Source: SM23-78 sp041479965 (GTDB lineage: Archaea > Nanobdellota > Nanobdellia > Woesearchaeales > SM23-78). From it: a stretch of 11,170 nt of DNA. Positions 1-5,168 of the stretch are shown here, one piece after another. Both the position numbers and the translations under genes were made by a program. Numbering within the stretch: the first letter of the stretch is position 1; each line of letters opens with the position of its first letter. Under the pieces are notes generated by a model. It was not told the origin of the DNA and did no database searches. It saw nothing but the letters and a program-made list of their open reading frames with translations. The stretch lies in NCBI GenBank assembly GCA_041479965.1, contig JBGOZE010000044.1, positions 1-11,170 on the forward strand. Reading direction: 5' to 3'.

Positions 1-18
1 AGCTATAAATAGCCTATG

Positions 19-42
19 ATATATATTGTTCTAAATATATAT
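19..42. promoter_or_regulatory. AT-rich perfect inverted repeat upstream of padR-type gene
   Basis: Nine-base arms ATATATATT (19-27) and AATATATAT (34-42) are perfect reverse complements around a 6-base spacer. The dyad lies just upstream of the TATA box of the PadR-family gene, where an autoregulatory operator would be expected, since PadR proteins commonly repress their own promoters through dyad sites. The arms are low-complexity AT, so chance is a real alternative. Confidence 0.3.
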
Positions 43-55
43 TTCATAACCAATA

Positions 56-67
56 AGTATAAAAAGG
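56..67 (+). promoter_or_regulatory. TATA box of the PadR-family gene
   Basis: AGTATAAAAAGG is an archaeal TATA-like element centred about 26 bases before the ATG at 88. That spacing predicts transcription starting at or next to the start codon, so a leaderless message, and it supports choosing the ATG at 88 over the in-frame ATG at 16, which lies upstream of this box. Confidence 0.6.
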
Positions 68-87
68 CCTTTTTTCTAGGTTGCCGT

Positions 88-456
88 ATGACAAAAGAGG
101 ACAAAAAACCAGAGAAAGAATCAGAAAACCTCGAATTGAAGGGTTTTTTGTCATTTTTAATTTTGCATGATCTATGCGTTAAGAATTTGTGTGGCGACGA
201 GCTTTCCAAGTCAATTGGAAAGCGCAAGAATGGCCCTTTAACCCCCGGCACCATCTATCCTGCCCTGAAGAGACTCAGACGGAAGAAATTCATAGCATAC
301 CGTCGCCAGGGCAGGAAGAAGGTGTATTCTCTCACAGATAACGGCAGAAAAGAATTAGATAAGCTGTACGGCCTTTTCAGCATTTACTTCCACGGATTGA
401 AGAACAAGATTGTGCGTAACCCTCCTAAAAAGAAAGATTCTAGGAAGAGGAAATAG
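88..456 (+). CDS. PadR-family transcriptional regulator
   Basis: The protein has 122 residues from the ATG at 88. It is a small winged-helix DNA-binding protein of the PadR family. Residues 17-36 form the first helix (LKGFLSFLILHDL), followed by a second helix with the GDELSKSI segment. The family-defining recognition helix GTIYPALKRL lies at 54-63, and the wing with the YSLTDNGRKEL signature at 80-90. The N-terminal 15 residues and the C-terminal tail (KKKDSRKRK) are highly charged. The reading frame is open back to an ATG at 16, but a TATA box at 56-67 lies inside that extension, so the shorter start is preferred. The family usually represses transcription in response to a ligand or stress; no target can be inferred beyond possible autoregulation through the dyad at 19-42. 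Confidence 0.85.
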   Translation: MTKEDKKPEKESENLELKGFLSFLILHDLCVKNLCGDELSKSIGKRKNGPLTPGTIYPALKRLRRKKFIAYRRQGRKKVYSLTDNGRKELDKLYGLFSIYFHGLKNKIVRNPPKKKDSRKRK

Positions 457-502
457 TATAAAAGTTTTAGTATTTGATTAGAAGTTTTATAATGTAATAC
501 TT

Positions 503-513
503 GCTTAATAAAC
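503..513 (+). promoter_or_regulatory. Possible TATA box for the gene at 559
   Basis: GCTTAATAAAC is centred about 50 bases before the start codon. A transcript from it would carry a leader of about 24 bases that includes the ribosome binding site AAAGGTGA at 547-554. Another TATA-like string (TTTTATAAT) lies further upstream, around 486-494, so the assignment is tentative. Confidence 0.35.
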
Positions 514-558
514 TGTTTATTTTCACAAAAGGAGTGAAGAGCAGTAAAAGGTGAAACG

Positions 559-1086
559 ATGTTCGATTCCATCAAAAGAAAGCCGCTTTTTCAGATAACC
601 AACAATTTCATCCAGATAAAAAAGAGGGCTCGCCAGCTTAAGAAGGATGACCATCTTTTCCAGAAGATGCGCAAGAAGATCTTCAAGTTCAGCCCTGAAA
701 AGATATATGCGCTGCAAAAGGCTTATCTGCCTGACCGTGAGGATAAATTCAATAATAAAATGCATGTCATGATCCACCAGTTTGCCAAGGAAGTAGTGGT
801 TTTCTTCCAGATGTATGGCCAGGTTTTCAAGGACTTGAAGGAGCTTATCATTAAGCATGTGAATGAGCATAATGAGTGCGACAAGATAGGGGGCCAGTTA
901 GTCAAGTTGACAGAGAATTATGCTGAATGGAATGAGCTGTCTTCTGATGGAAGGCGGGAGATGATGAACTCGCTTAGCGATTATCGGGTGAATGTCAATG
1001 ACTTCAAGTCAGTTTATGATTATGTGAAGGCAGATTATGCAAATCAATCTTTCTTGGTAAGTATATCATCACGGACAATCGCCTAG
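559..1086 (+). CDS. Uncharacterised helical protein, C-terminus frameshifted
   Basis: The protein has 175 residues, starting at ATG 559 with a good ribosome binding site (AAAGGTGA, 547-554, five bases before the ATG). I do not recognise the family. The sequence is rich in K, E, D, F and predicted helix, with no signal peptide and no clear membrane segment. The last nine residues after FL (VSISSRTIA) look like out-of-frame noise. The -1 frame immediately continues with a protein-like sequence to a stop at 1191-1193, with the join near 1056. A restored product would have about 211 residues: 166 from this frame and 45 from the next. So the gene is either genuinely truncated, carries a one-base assembly error in a G run (TTGG at 1054-1057), or, less likely, uses programmed frameshifting. 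Confidence 0.7.
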   Translation: MFDSIKRKPLFQITNNFIQIKKRARQLKKDDHLFQKMRKKIFKFSPEKIYALQKAYLPDREDKFNNKMHVMIHQFAKEVVVFFQMYGQVFKDLKELIIKHVNEHNECDKIGGQLVKLTENYAEWNELSSDGRREMMNSLSDYRVNVNDFKSVYDYVKADYANQSFLVSISSRTIA

Positions 1087-1193
1087 CCAAAGTCATGGAG
1101 GACCTATTGGACAGGGGACAGGACCAAATGAAAAAATACGAGGCTTCCAACAACCCAATGTACACGAGAAAACTTTTCAAAAAGTATTTATAG
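1056..1193 (+). other. Displaced C-terminal fragment of the gene at 559
   Basis: Read in the -1 frame relative to the gene at 559, this stretch encodes 45 residues beginning GKYIITDNRLAKVMEDL and ending RKLFKKYL before TAG at 1191-1193. The composition (charged, amphipathic, rich in K/D/L) matches the upstream protein, and the joined sequence is continuous across the junction. It could be read as an independent short ORF from the ATG at 1095 (32 residues), but there is no ribosome binding site there, so a frameshift is the better explanation. Confidence 0.6.
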
Positions 1194-1197
1194 GTGT

Positions 1198-1225
1198 AGT
1201 TCGTATAATATACATTATACGCACA
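1198..1225 (-). other. dif: Candidate dif site (Xer recombination site)
   Basis: On the minus strand the 28 bases read as an 11-base arm TGTGCGTATAA, a 6-base centre TGTATA, and an 11-base arm TTATACGAACT. This is the standard Xer-site architecture. An inner dyad of eight perfect pairs (1202-1209 with 1214-1221) surrounds the middle. Compared from memory with the E. coli dif site, 9 of 11, 6 of 6 and 7 of 11 positions agree (22 of 28). The TATAA-N6-TTATA core also matches the arrangement I recall for Pyrococcus dif. It lies in an intergenic gap four bases after the stop at 1193 and about 415 bases before the XerA gene. The match is seen in the sequence; function as a dif site is inference. 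An alternative is a dyad operator for the downstream operon. Confidence 0.6.
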
Positions 1226-1237
1226 TTATTCGTGTGC
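1221..1237. repeat. Small inverted repeat abutting the dif-like site
   Basis: GCACA (1221-1225) and TGTGC (1233-1237) are inverted around a 7-base spacer. The left arm overlaps the outer arm of the dif-like site. It may be an accessory protein-binding site or chance. Confidence 0.25.
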
Positions 1238-1243
1238 TTTATG

Positions 1244-1254
1244 CTTAAATAAGG
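1244..1254 (+). promoter_or_regulatory. Possible TATA box for the membrane protein-xerA operon
   Basis: CTTAAATAAGG is a reasonable archaeal BRE/TATA-like string about 85 bases upstream of the probable start at 1335. It implies a leader of roughly 60 bases. It lies just downstream of the dif-like site. Confidence 0.35.
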
Positions 1255-1334
1255 GAAAAAGCCTTTCCCACAGTAAAAACAAGGAGAAAATCAAAGGCAA
1301 TACAAAGAAAAACATAACAGCAGAGGTGGTCATT

Positions 1335-1601
1335 TTGGCAAAGGAACAGATGCATTCAGGCGGCGAACGAAAGAAGAGAGGAATAATAACCAAGGAATTC
1401 ATAGTTGGCCTATTGGCAATAGTTTTAGGGGGATATAACCTGTACTATTTGTACACTAAAAAGTTTCTATTGGGCATTAATCTAGGCTCTAGCTTCACCC
1501 AATCTTTAGCGAACATCATATTGGTGATAGCAGGCCTTATTCTTTGGGTGACCGCGTATAAGCTCTGGAGATACAAGTGGCACGCCAGTAGGTTTATCTA
1601 A
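1335..1601 (+). CDS. Small two-helix membrane protein
   Basis: The protein has 88 residues from a TTG start at 1335, which is preceded by AGAGGTGGT (1322-1330), a good match to the archaeal anti-Shine-Dalgarno. The in-frame GTG at 1326 lies inside that ribosome binding site, so TTG is preferred. The N-terminus is polar and basic (KEQ...GGERKKRG). Two hydrophobic segments follow at about 22-40 (FIVGLLAIVLGGYNLYYLY) and 58-78 (SLANIILVIAGLILWVTAYKLW), ending in a basic tail (RYKWHASR). The positive residues outside both helices suggest a hairpin with both ends in the cytoplasm. I do not recognise a family. It ends 38 bases before xerA on the same strand with no promoter between, so the two are probably cotranscribed. 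Confidence 0.65.
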   Translation: MAKEQMHSGGERKKRGIITKEFIVGLLAIVLGGYNLYYLYTKKFLLGINLGSSFTQSLANIILVIAGLILWVTAYKLWRYKWHASRFI

Positions 1602-1639
1602 GCCAGCAGGACAAGTAAAATAGCCAGGAGGACTAACAT

Positions 1640-2470
1640 ATGCCTGAAGATGAGCTCTTGAAGAAGCTAGGAATAGAACTCAAAATAAGGGGTTTTAGCA
1701 CTGAGACTGTCAAAGCCTACACTAGGCACAATGCTAACTTTATCAGTTACATAAACAAAGCCCCTAGCACGGTCACAGAAGATGATTTAAAGGGCTATTT
1801 AGCCTATCTGATCTCTGACAAGAAGCTCAATGCCAGTTCTGTGGCCCTTGTTCGCTCTTCTCTCTTGTTTTTCTTCAACCAGGTGGTCGGTAAGAGCTTC
1901 TTGGCCATAAAAACCCCTAAAATCCAGAGAAACCCTCCTGAAGTGCTCACAAAAGAAGAGGTCAAGATTCTCATAGATTCCTGTTCCAACCAGAAGAGTA
2001 GGCTCATGATTCAGCTACTTTACTCATCGGGCCTGAGAGTAAGCGAGTGCCTCAACATTAGGGTCGAAGACATGGATTTCAAGGAGAACATCTGCCTAGT
2101 CAAGAAGGGCAAGGGCAAGAAGGACAGGATGACCTTGCTCTCTGTCATTCTTGCAGAGCAGCTCAAGGGCTATCTGCAAAAAGAAGGATTTTCAACAGGG
2201 TTCATATTCAGAAACAGGCAAGGCAAACCTATATGTGTCAGGAATGCCCAAAAGATAGTCTCAGGTACAGCCAAGAAAGCTGGAATAAAAAAAGAGGTCA
2301 CTCCTCACAAACTCAGGCACAGCTTTGCTACTCATCTTCTTGATGCTGGAGTTAGCATCAGAGTAATCCAGGAATTATTGGGCCACTCTAACCTGCAGAC
2401 CACCCAAATATACACCCGAGTCTCAAGGGAACATTTGAGAAACGTCAAGAGCCCTCTCGACGATTTATAA
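1640..2470 (+). CDS. xerA: Tyrosine recombinase XerA
   Basis: The protein has 276 residues, with ribosome binding site AGGAGG (1626-1631) eight bases before the ATG. It is a site-specific tyrosine recombinase; archaeal XerA acts at dif to resolve chromosome dimers as the single counterpart of bacterial XerC/XerD. The N-terminal SAM-like core-binding domain covers about residues 1-95 (GFSTETVKAYTRHNANFISYI). The catalytic domain begins near 100 (PPEVLTKEEVKIL). All active-site residues are visible: R133 (SSGLRVSE), K158 (GKG), H223 and R226 (HKLRHSFATHLL), H249 (LLGHSN) and nucleophile Y258 (QIYTRVS). The length is full for the family. A dif-like sequence lies upstream at 1198-1225. An integrase of a mobile element is the alternative, but the short length, lack of an arm-binding domain, and housekeeping surroundings favour XerA. 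Confidence 0.93.
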   Translation: MPEDELLKKLGIELKIRGFSTETVKAYTRHNANFISYINKAPSTVTEDDLKGYLAYLISDKKLNASSVALVRSSLLFFFNQVVGKSFLAIKTPKIQRNPPEVLTKEEVKILIDSCSNQKSRLMIQLLYSSGLRVSECLNIRVEDMDFKENICLVKKGKGKKDRMTLLSVILAEQLKGYLQKEGFSTGFIFRNRQGKPICVRNAQKIVSGTAKKAGIKKEVTPHKLRHSFATHLLDAGVSIRVIQELLGHSNLQTTQIYTRVSREHLRNVKSPLDDL

Positions 2471-2509
2471 GGCTTTTCTGTCATTTTGAGGCTTTTTCCC
2501 TGTCATTTT
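2471..2509 (+). terminator. Duplicated T-rich terminator after xerA
   Basis: Immediately after the xerA stop, an imperfect tandem duplication reads GGCTTTTCTGTCATTTT (2471-2487) and then GGCTTTTTCCCTGTCATTTT (2490-2509), followed by more T-rich sequence. Archaeal termination works on such T tracts without needing a hairpin. Confidence 0.5.
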
Positions 2510-2733
2510 CTTGTTCTCTAAATATTTTAGTTAGTTATTAAAATTTATAATATTGCTTAAACAATATATAGGTTATACGATACTAAATTATTCAATCAAT
2601 GATAACATATTTTATGTTGTTATCTAATAGGCATATTAGAGTAATTCTAAACTATATCAGCAATGCTTATACACAACAGATGATTTTTTTATCAAAATTT
2701 CAAGGTAAAAAACATGGAAAAACAGGTCGGATC
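2510..2733. other. AT-rich convergent intergenic region
   Basis: About 220 bases between two converging genes, very AT-rich, with no supported gene. It holds two small dyads. ATATTG/CAATAT (2550-2567) flanks CTTAAA. GATAACA/TGTTATC (2601-2607 and 2618-2624) can alternatively fold as AACAT/ATGTT. The minus strand is expected to contain the terminator of the gene ending at 2734. An open frame running from 2599 on the plus strand is an antisense shadow of that gene. Confidence 0.5.
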
Positions 2734-3258
2734 TCACAGCTGATGGGTGGCGAGCTGCCTGGCTATGCGAGAATCAATGTCCAGGACATTCCTCCTGGCC
2801 TGGAGCTCCTTGAAGTCCGATTCCAAGCTAAAAACCACGAGGTCATCTGCCAGCTCCCTTTTGACAGGCACTCCCTTGCTCAGCAGGTTGAAAATGTAAG
2901 CATTGACCATTTCCTCAGTGAAGCCAAGGCGTTTGGCGATCTGGCTAGAAGACAGTTCCTTGTTTATATAAAGAGTCATAAAAACTTCCTGTTCCCTGGG
3001 TGTCAGCCTGACATCCATCTTCCTGAACTTGTCAGGATTGACAAGGAACTCGAGTTCGTCAAGGCGTTCAGCAAGCTTATCCATCTTGGCTTCCAGCTCT
3101 GATAATAACCCTTGGTTGGCCTGGATTTCAGAAGTGTTCTGGTTGATTGCATCTAAGTGTTCATCAAGCTCGGCCTTCATAGCCCTGAAGGCTTTCCTTA
3201 TGGCTTGAGCCATCAGAGAAACCTCTCCAATATTCTTCTTGCTGCTAAAAAGCTTCAA
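2734..3258 (-). CDS. Coiled-coil protein with C-terminal helix-turn-helix
   Basis: The protein has 174 residues from a TTG start at 3258, with GGGGTGA about nine bases upstream. An internal ATG at 3213 also has a good site (GGAGAGGT, seven bases before), giving 159 residues, so the true start is uncertain. A coiled coil covers about residues 26-72 (MKAELDEHLDAI...LLSELEAKMDKLAERLDELE). After it, residues 84-135 resemble a LuxR/sigma-region-4 type helix-turn-helix: LTPREQEVFMTLYI, then SSSQIAKRLGFTEEMVNAYIFNLLSKGVPV. A short tail follows. The likely role is a DNA-binding protein that oligomerises through the coiled coil; the target is unknown. It follows the nucleotidyltransferase gene on the same strand but has its own TATA box overlapping that gene's stop. 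Confidence 0.8.
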   Translation of the reverse strand: MKLFSSKKNIGEVSLMAQAIRKAFRAMKAELDEHLDAINQNTSEIQANQGLLSELEAKMDKLAERLDELEFLVNPDKFRKMDVRLTPREQEVFMTLYINKELSSSQIAKRLGFTEEMVNAYIFNLLSKGVPVKRELADDLVVFSLESDFKELQARRNVLDIDSRIARQLATHQL

Positions 3259-3304
3259 GATTCACTTCACCCCCTATTGACGTGAAAAAACTTGAGTAAT
3301 CATG

Positions 3305-3314
3305 TATTTAAATA
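3305..3314 (-). promoter_or_regulatory. TATA box of the coiled-coil/HTH gene
   Basis: TATTTAAATA is centred about 51 bases before the TTG start at 3258, so the transcript would begin near 3283 with a leader of about 25 bases containing the GGGGTGA site. The box overlaps the TAA stop (3308-3310) of the preceding minus-strand gene. Confidence 0.5.
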
Positions 3315-4087
3315 GTTTGTTGTTGTCCAAAATGACTTTTTTCTAATCTATTTTCAAGATAGAGAATATAATTATCAACCTCATCAAAGAAAGACAATAG
3401 CTCTTGCCTGGTGAAAGGATTCTCTCTCAATCGCATTGCTTTGTGGATGATGTGCTCTTTCTGCTCTCTTAGATGATTTTGCAGCTTCCTACGCGCAGGA
3501 TGATACTTGAAACCATGATATGCCTGAGCTTCAACTCTCACTAGCTCAATCACGAACTTAGGGAAGTCATCAACAGGGAATTTCTCCTTTTTCCTGCGTA
3601 CGTCATCCATGTTCTTCCTGAGCTGTTTTATGAGGAATTCTGCCTCATCCTTGAGCTTCATAGGCTTTGCAAAATCCTTTTTGAAATCAATTTTTTTGCC
3701 CCACAGCTGGTTGAAGAAAGGGAATCTCTGGACAAGCCTTTCTGCCCTTATGATGCTAATCACTCCTTGATTGTCTCCTTGCCCCTTCAGTGAGCTTATG
3801 GTGAAAGCCCTGAACCTGCATTCAAAGCCCAAACAAATGTCTTCCCTATGCTTCAGGAGGTGCTCATTGATGGTTTTCTCGACGATAAAATCAAAGCCAG
3901 GCTCTACGATGCTGAAGAAGTCAATGTCGCTGTCTTTCACGCGCTCCTCTTTGGATAGGATGGTGCCCGCCAGGTACAGTGATATCAAGCCTTTATCCTT
4001 GAGTTCTCTCACCAGGTATGCCTTGATGTTAGCTATGGCTTTTCTTATCTTTTTGTTTTCCTTGCTAAAACCCAGCATTATTGTCAC
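3308..4087 (-). CDS. Nucleotidyltransferase-fold protein with helical C-terminal domain
   Basis: The protein has 259 residues from GTG 4087, or 256 from the ATG at 4078; the promoter spacing fits either. Residues about 15-130 resemble the polymerase-beta (MNT/NTP_transf_2) nucleotidyltransferase fold: a helix leads into LYLAGTILSKEERVKDSDIDFFSIV. The usual GS is GT (41-42), and the SDxD metal-binding pair is kept as S53-D54-I55-D56. The third catalytic acid is not obvious in the strand around 87-97 (LGFECRFRAFTI). Residues 145-250 are helical and charged, perhaps a substrate-binding or HEPN-like helical domain, but I see no clear R-x4-6-H motif. Transfer of a nucleotide to a protein, RNA or small molecule is the family activity; the substrate is unknown. 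The gene diverges from the METTL5-like gene across a 99-base double promoter. Confidence 0.75.
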   Translation of the reverse strand: MTIMLGFSKENKKIRKAIANIKAYLVRELKDKGLISLYLAGTILSKEERVKDSDIDFFSIVEPGFDFIVEKTINEHLLKHREDICLGFECRFRAFTISSLKGQGDNQGVISIIRAERLVQRFPFFNQLWGKKIDFKKDFAKPMKLKDEAEFLIKQLRKNMDDVRRKKEKFPVDDFPKFVIELVRVEAQAYHGFKYHPARRKLQNHLREQKEHIIHKAMRLRENPFTRQELLSFFDEVDNYILYLENRLEKSHFGQQQTI

Positions 4088-4100
4088 TTCAAAAACCTTA

Positions 4101-4113
4101 TTTTTACGCGAAC
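4101..4113 (-). promoter_or_regulatory. TATA box of the nucleotidyltransferase-fold gene
   Basis: On the minus strand this reads CGTAAAAATAAGG. Its centre is 20 bases before the GTG at 4087 and 29 before the ATG at 4078, which favours a leaderless message starting at the ATG. Confidence 0.4.
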
Positions 4114-4156
4114 ATCACGTTTGAATCTCGTTATAGAGTGATTCTTATGAAATAAC

Positions 4157-4165
4157 TATTTAAAC
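4157..4165 (+). promoter_or_regulatory. TATA box of the METTL5-like methylase gene
   Basis: TATTTAAAC is centred 26 bases before the ATG at 4187, with no Shine-Dalgarno sequence in between. This is the pattern of a leaderless archaeal transcript. Confidence 0.6.
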
Positions 4166-4186
4166 CCTTGCCTTTACCTGTTATAT

Positions 4187-4804
4187 ATGACTAAAAAAGA
4201 ATTGAGCATCCTATTATCCAAGCTGAAGGTGTTTGAGAAGCCTTCCATGATGCTGGAACAGCACCCCACAGACTCTGAAGTGGCAGGCGAATCCTTGTGG
4301 TTTGCTTATATGCAAGGAGACATAGCTGGCAAGACAATAGCTGATTTGGGCTGCGGCACAGGCATCCTGGGCTTAGGAGCCTTGCTGTTGGGAGCCAAGA
4401 AAGCCTACCTAGTTGACATTGACTCTGAAGCGCTCAGCCTGGCAATGCAGAACAAGAGCTTCCTGGAAAAAGAGACAGGCCAGAAACTTAACGCCATCTT
4501 CTCAGCTGGTGACATAAGCATCTTTGATGAGAAGGCTGATGTGGTCATCATGAACCCTCCTTTTGGCACCAAGAACCAGAACATCGACACCCTCTTCCTG
4601 CTCAAAGCCATGGACATGGCTTCAGTAGTCTATTCCTTCCATAAGGCAAGCACCAAGGATTATATTGACACCTTGATTTCTGAGAGCCATTTTGAGAAGA
4701 CCCATTACCAGGAATTTGATTTCCCATTGAAAATGAGCATGGCTCACCACAAGAAAAAAATAGAGCGCATAAGGGCTGGCTTGTGGAGACTTAAGAAAAA
4801 GTAA
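4187..4804 (+). CDS. METTL5-family rRNA adenine-N6 methyltransferase
   Basis: The protein has 205 residues and is a Rossmann-fold, S-adenosylmethionine-dependent methylase. The N-terminal signature FEKPSMMLEQHPT (16-28) is characteristic of METTL5. The SAM-binding loop is ADLGCGTGILGLGAL (52-66), with an acidic residue of motif II in LVDIDSEAL (75-83). The catalytic NPPFG of N6-adenine methylases is at 123-127 (IMNPPFGTKN), and YSFHKAST (149-156) is a further METTL5 signature. Human METTL5 makes m6A in 18S rRNA near the decoding centre with TRMT112 as partner; the archaeal protein most likely modifies the equivalent 16S adenine, which is inference. The leaderless start at 4187 fits the TATA spacing. 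The rpoL gene follows on the same strand from its own promoter. Confidence 0.9.
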   Translation: MTKKELSILLSKLKVFEKPSMMLEQHPTDSEVAGESLWFAYMQGDIAGKTIADLGCGTGILGLGALLLGAKKAYLVDIDSEALSLAMQNKSFLEKETGQKLNAIFSAGDISIFDEKADVVIMNPPFGTKNQNIDTLFLLKAMDMASVVYSFHKASTKDYIDTLISESHFEKTHYQEFDFPLKMSMAHHKKKIERIRAGLWRLKKK

Positions 4805-4806
4805 TC

Positions 4807-4815
4807 TTTATAAAC
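4807..4815 (+). promoter_or_regulatory. TATA box of rpoL
   Basis: TTTATAAAC is centred 29 bases before the ATG at 4840, immediately after the methylase stop codon. rpoL therefore has its own promoter and a nearly leaderless message. Confidence 0.6.
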
Positions 4816-4839
4816 CCCTTATTAGTTTCAGGTTGTAAA

Positions 4840-5127
4840 ATGGAGATAAAGGTCTTAGAGCACACCAAGAAAAGGATTATCTTTGAGCTTATAGGGGCAG
4901 ACCACACTTTCTGCAATGGCCTGAAAAAAGAGCTCTGGAATGATGCCAGCGTCAGGGCTGCGGCTTATAACATAGCTCACCCGCTCATAGGCATCCCTAG
5001 GTTCATAGTTGAGACCAACGGCCAGAAAGATGCTGATGAGGTGCTAAAGGCAGCTGTGAGCAGGCTTAAGAAGCACAACAAGGAATTCTTGACAATTTTC
5101 AAGGAAGCCAAGAAAAAGGCTAAATAA
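4840..5127 (+). CDS. rpoL: DNA-directed RNA polymerase subunit L (Rpo11)
   Basis: The protein has 95 residues, the usual length. Rpo11 pairs with Rpo3 (RpoD) to form the alpha-like platform on which archaeal RNA polymerase assembles; it corresponds to eukaryotic RPB11. The conserved features are visible: the early beta strand IIFELIGADHTFCNGLKKEL (15-32), in which DHTFCN corresponds to the family's E/DHTLxN; AAYNIAHPLIGIPRFIVET (41-59), matching the family's AAYxIxHPLxxxPxFxIET; and a C-terminal helix rich in K/E (66-95). It starts from a leaderless-type promoter at 4807-4815 and ends in a run of nine T. Confidence 0.95.
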   Translation: MEIKVLEHTKKRIIFELIGADHTFCNGLKKELWNDASVRAAAYNIAHPLIGIPRFIVETNGQKDADEVLKAAVSRLKKHNKEFLTIFKEAKKKAK

Positions 5128-5128
5128 G

Positions 5129-5137
5129 TTTTTTTTT
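5129..5137 (+). terminator. Oligo-T terminator of rpoL
   Basis: Nine consecutive T begin two bases after the rpoL stop codon, a strong intrinsic stop signal for archaeal RNA polymerase. A converging gene ends at 5169. Confidence 0.65.
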
Positions 5138-5168
5138 CAAAATAGATTCTGAAAGAATTAATATCTGC

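Noticed and set aside
16..87. N-terminal extension of the PadR-family gene from ATG 16
   Set aside because: The extension (about 24 residues) overlaps the dyad and the TATA box and does not resemble the family's N-terminus.
1054..1061. Programmed -1 frameshift site in the gene at 559
   Set aside because: No canonical X-XXY-YYZ slippery heptamer and no clear downstream pseudoknot were seen. An indel or assembly error is simpler.
1200..1221. Resemblance to loxP (TTCGTATA, 8-base spacer, TATACG)
   Set aside because: The partial match is explained by the general symmetry of tyrosine recombinase sites. The 28-bp dif-type reading agrees better with known sites and with the neighbouring XerA gene.
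2545..2583. A second dif-like candidate (ATATTG, CTTAAA, CAATAT) and a half-site TTATACGA nearby
   Set aside because: Only six inner pairs, no agreement with the TATAA/TTATA core, and a very AT-rich background. Not better than chance.
2599..3102. Plus-strand open frame of 167 codons
   Set aside because: From about 2734 on it is the antisense of the coiled-coil/HTH gene, which has a clear domain pattern and ribosome binding sites. The first part is AT-rich noise without a ribosome binding site.
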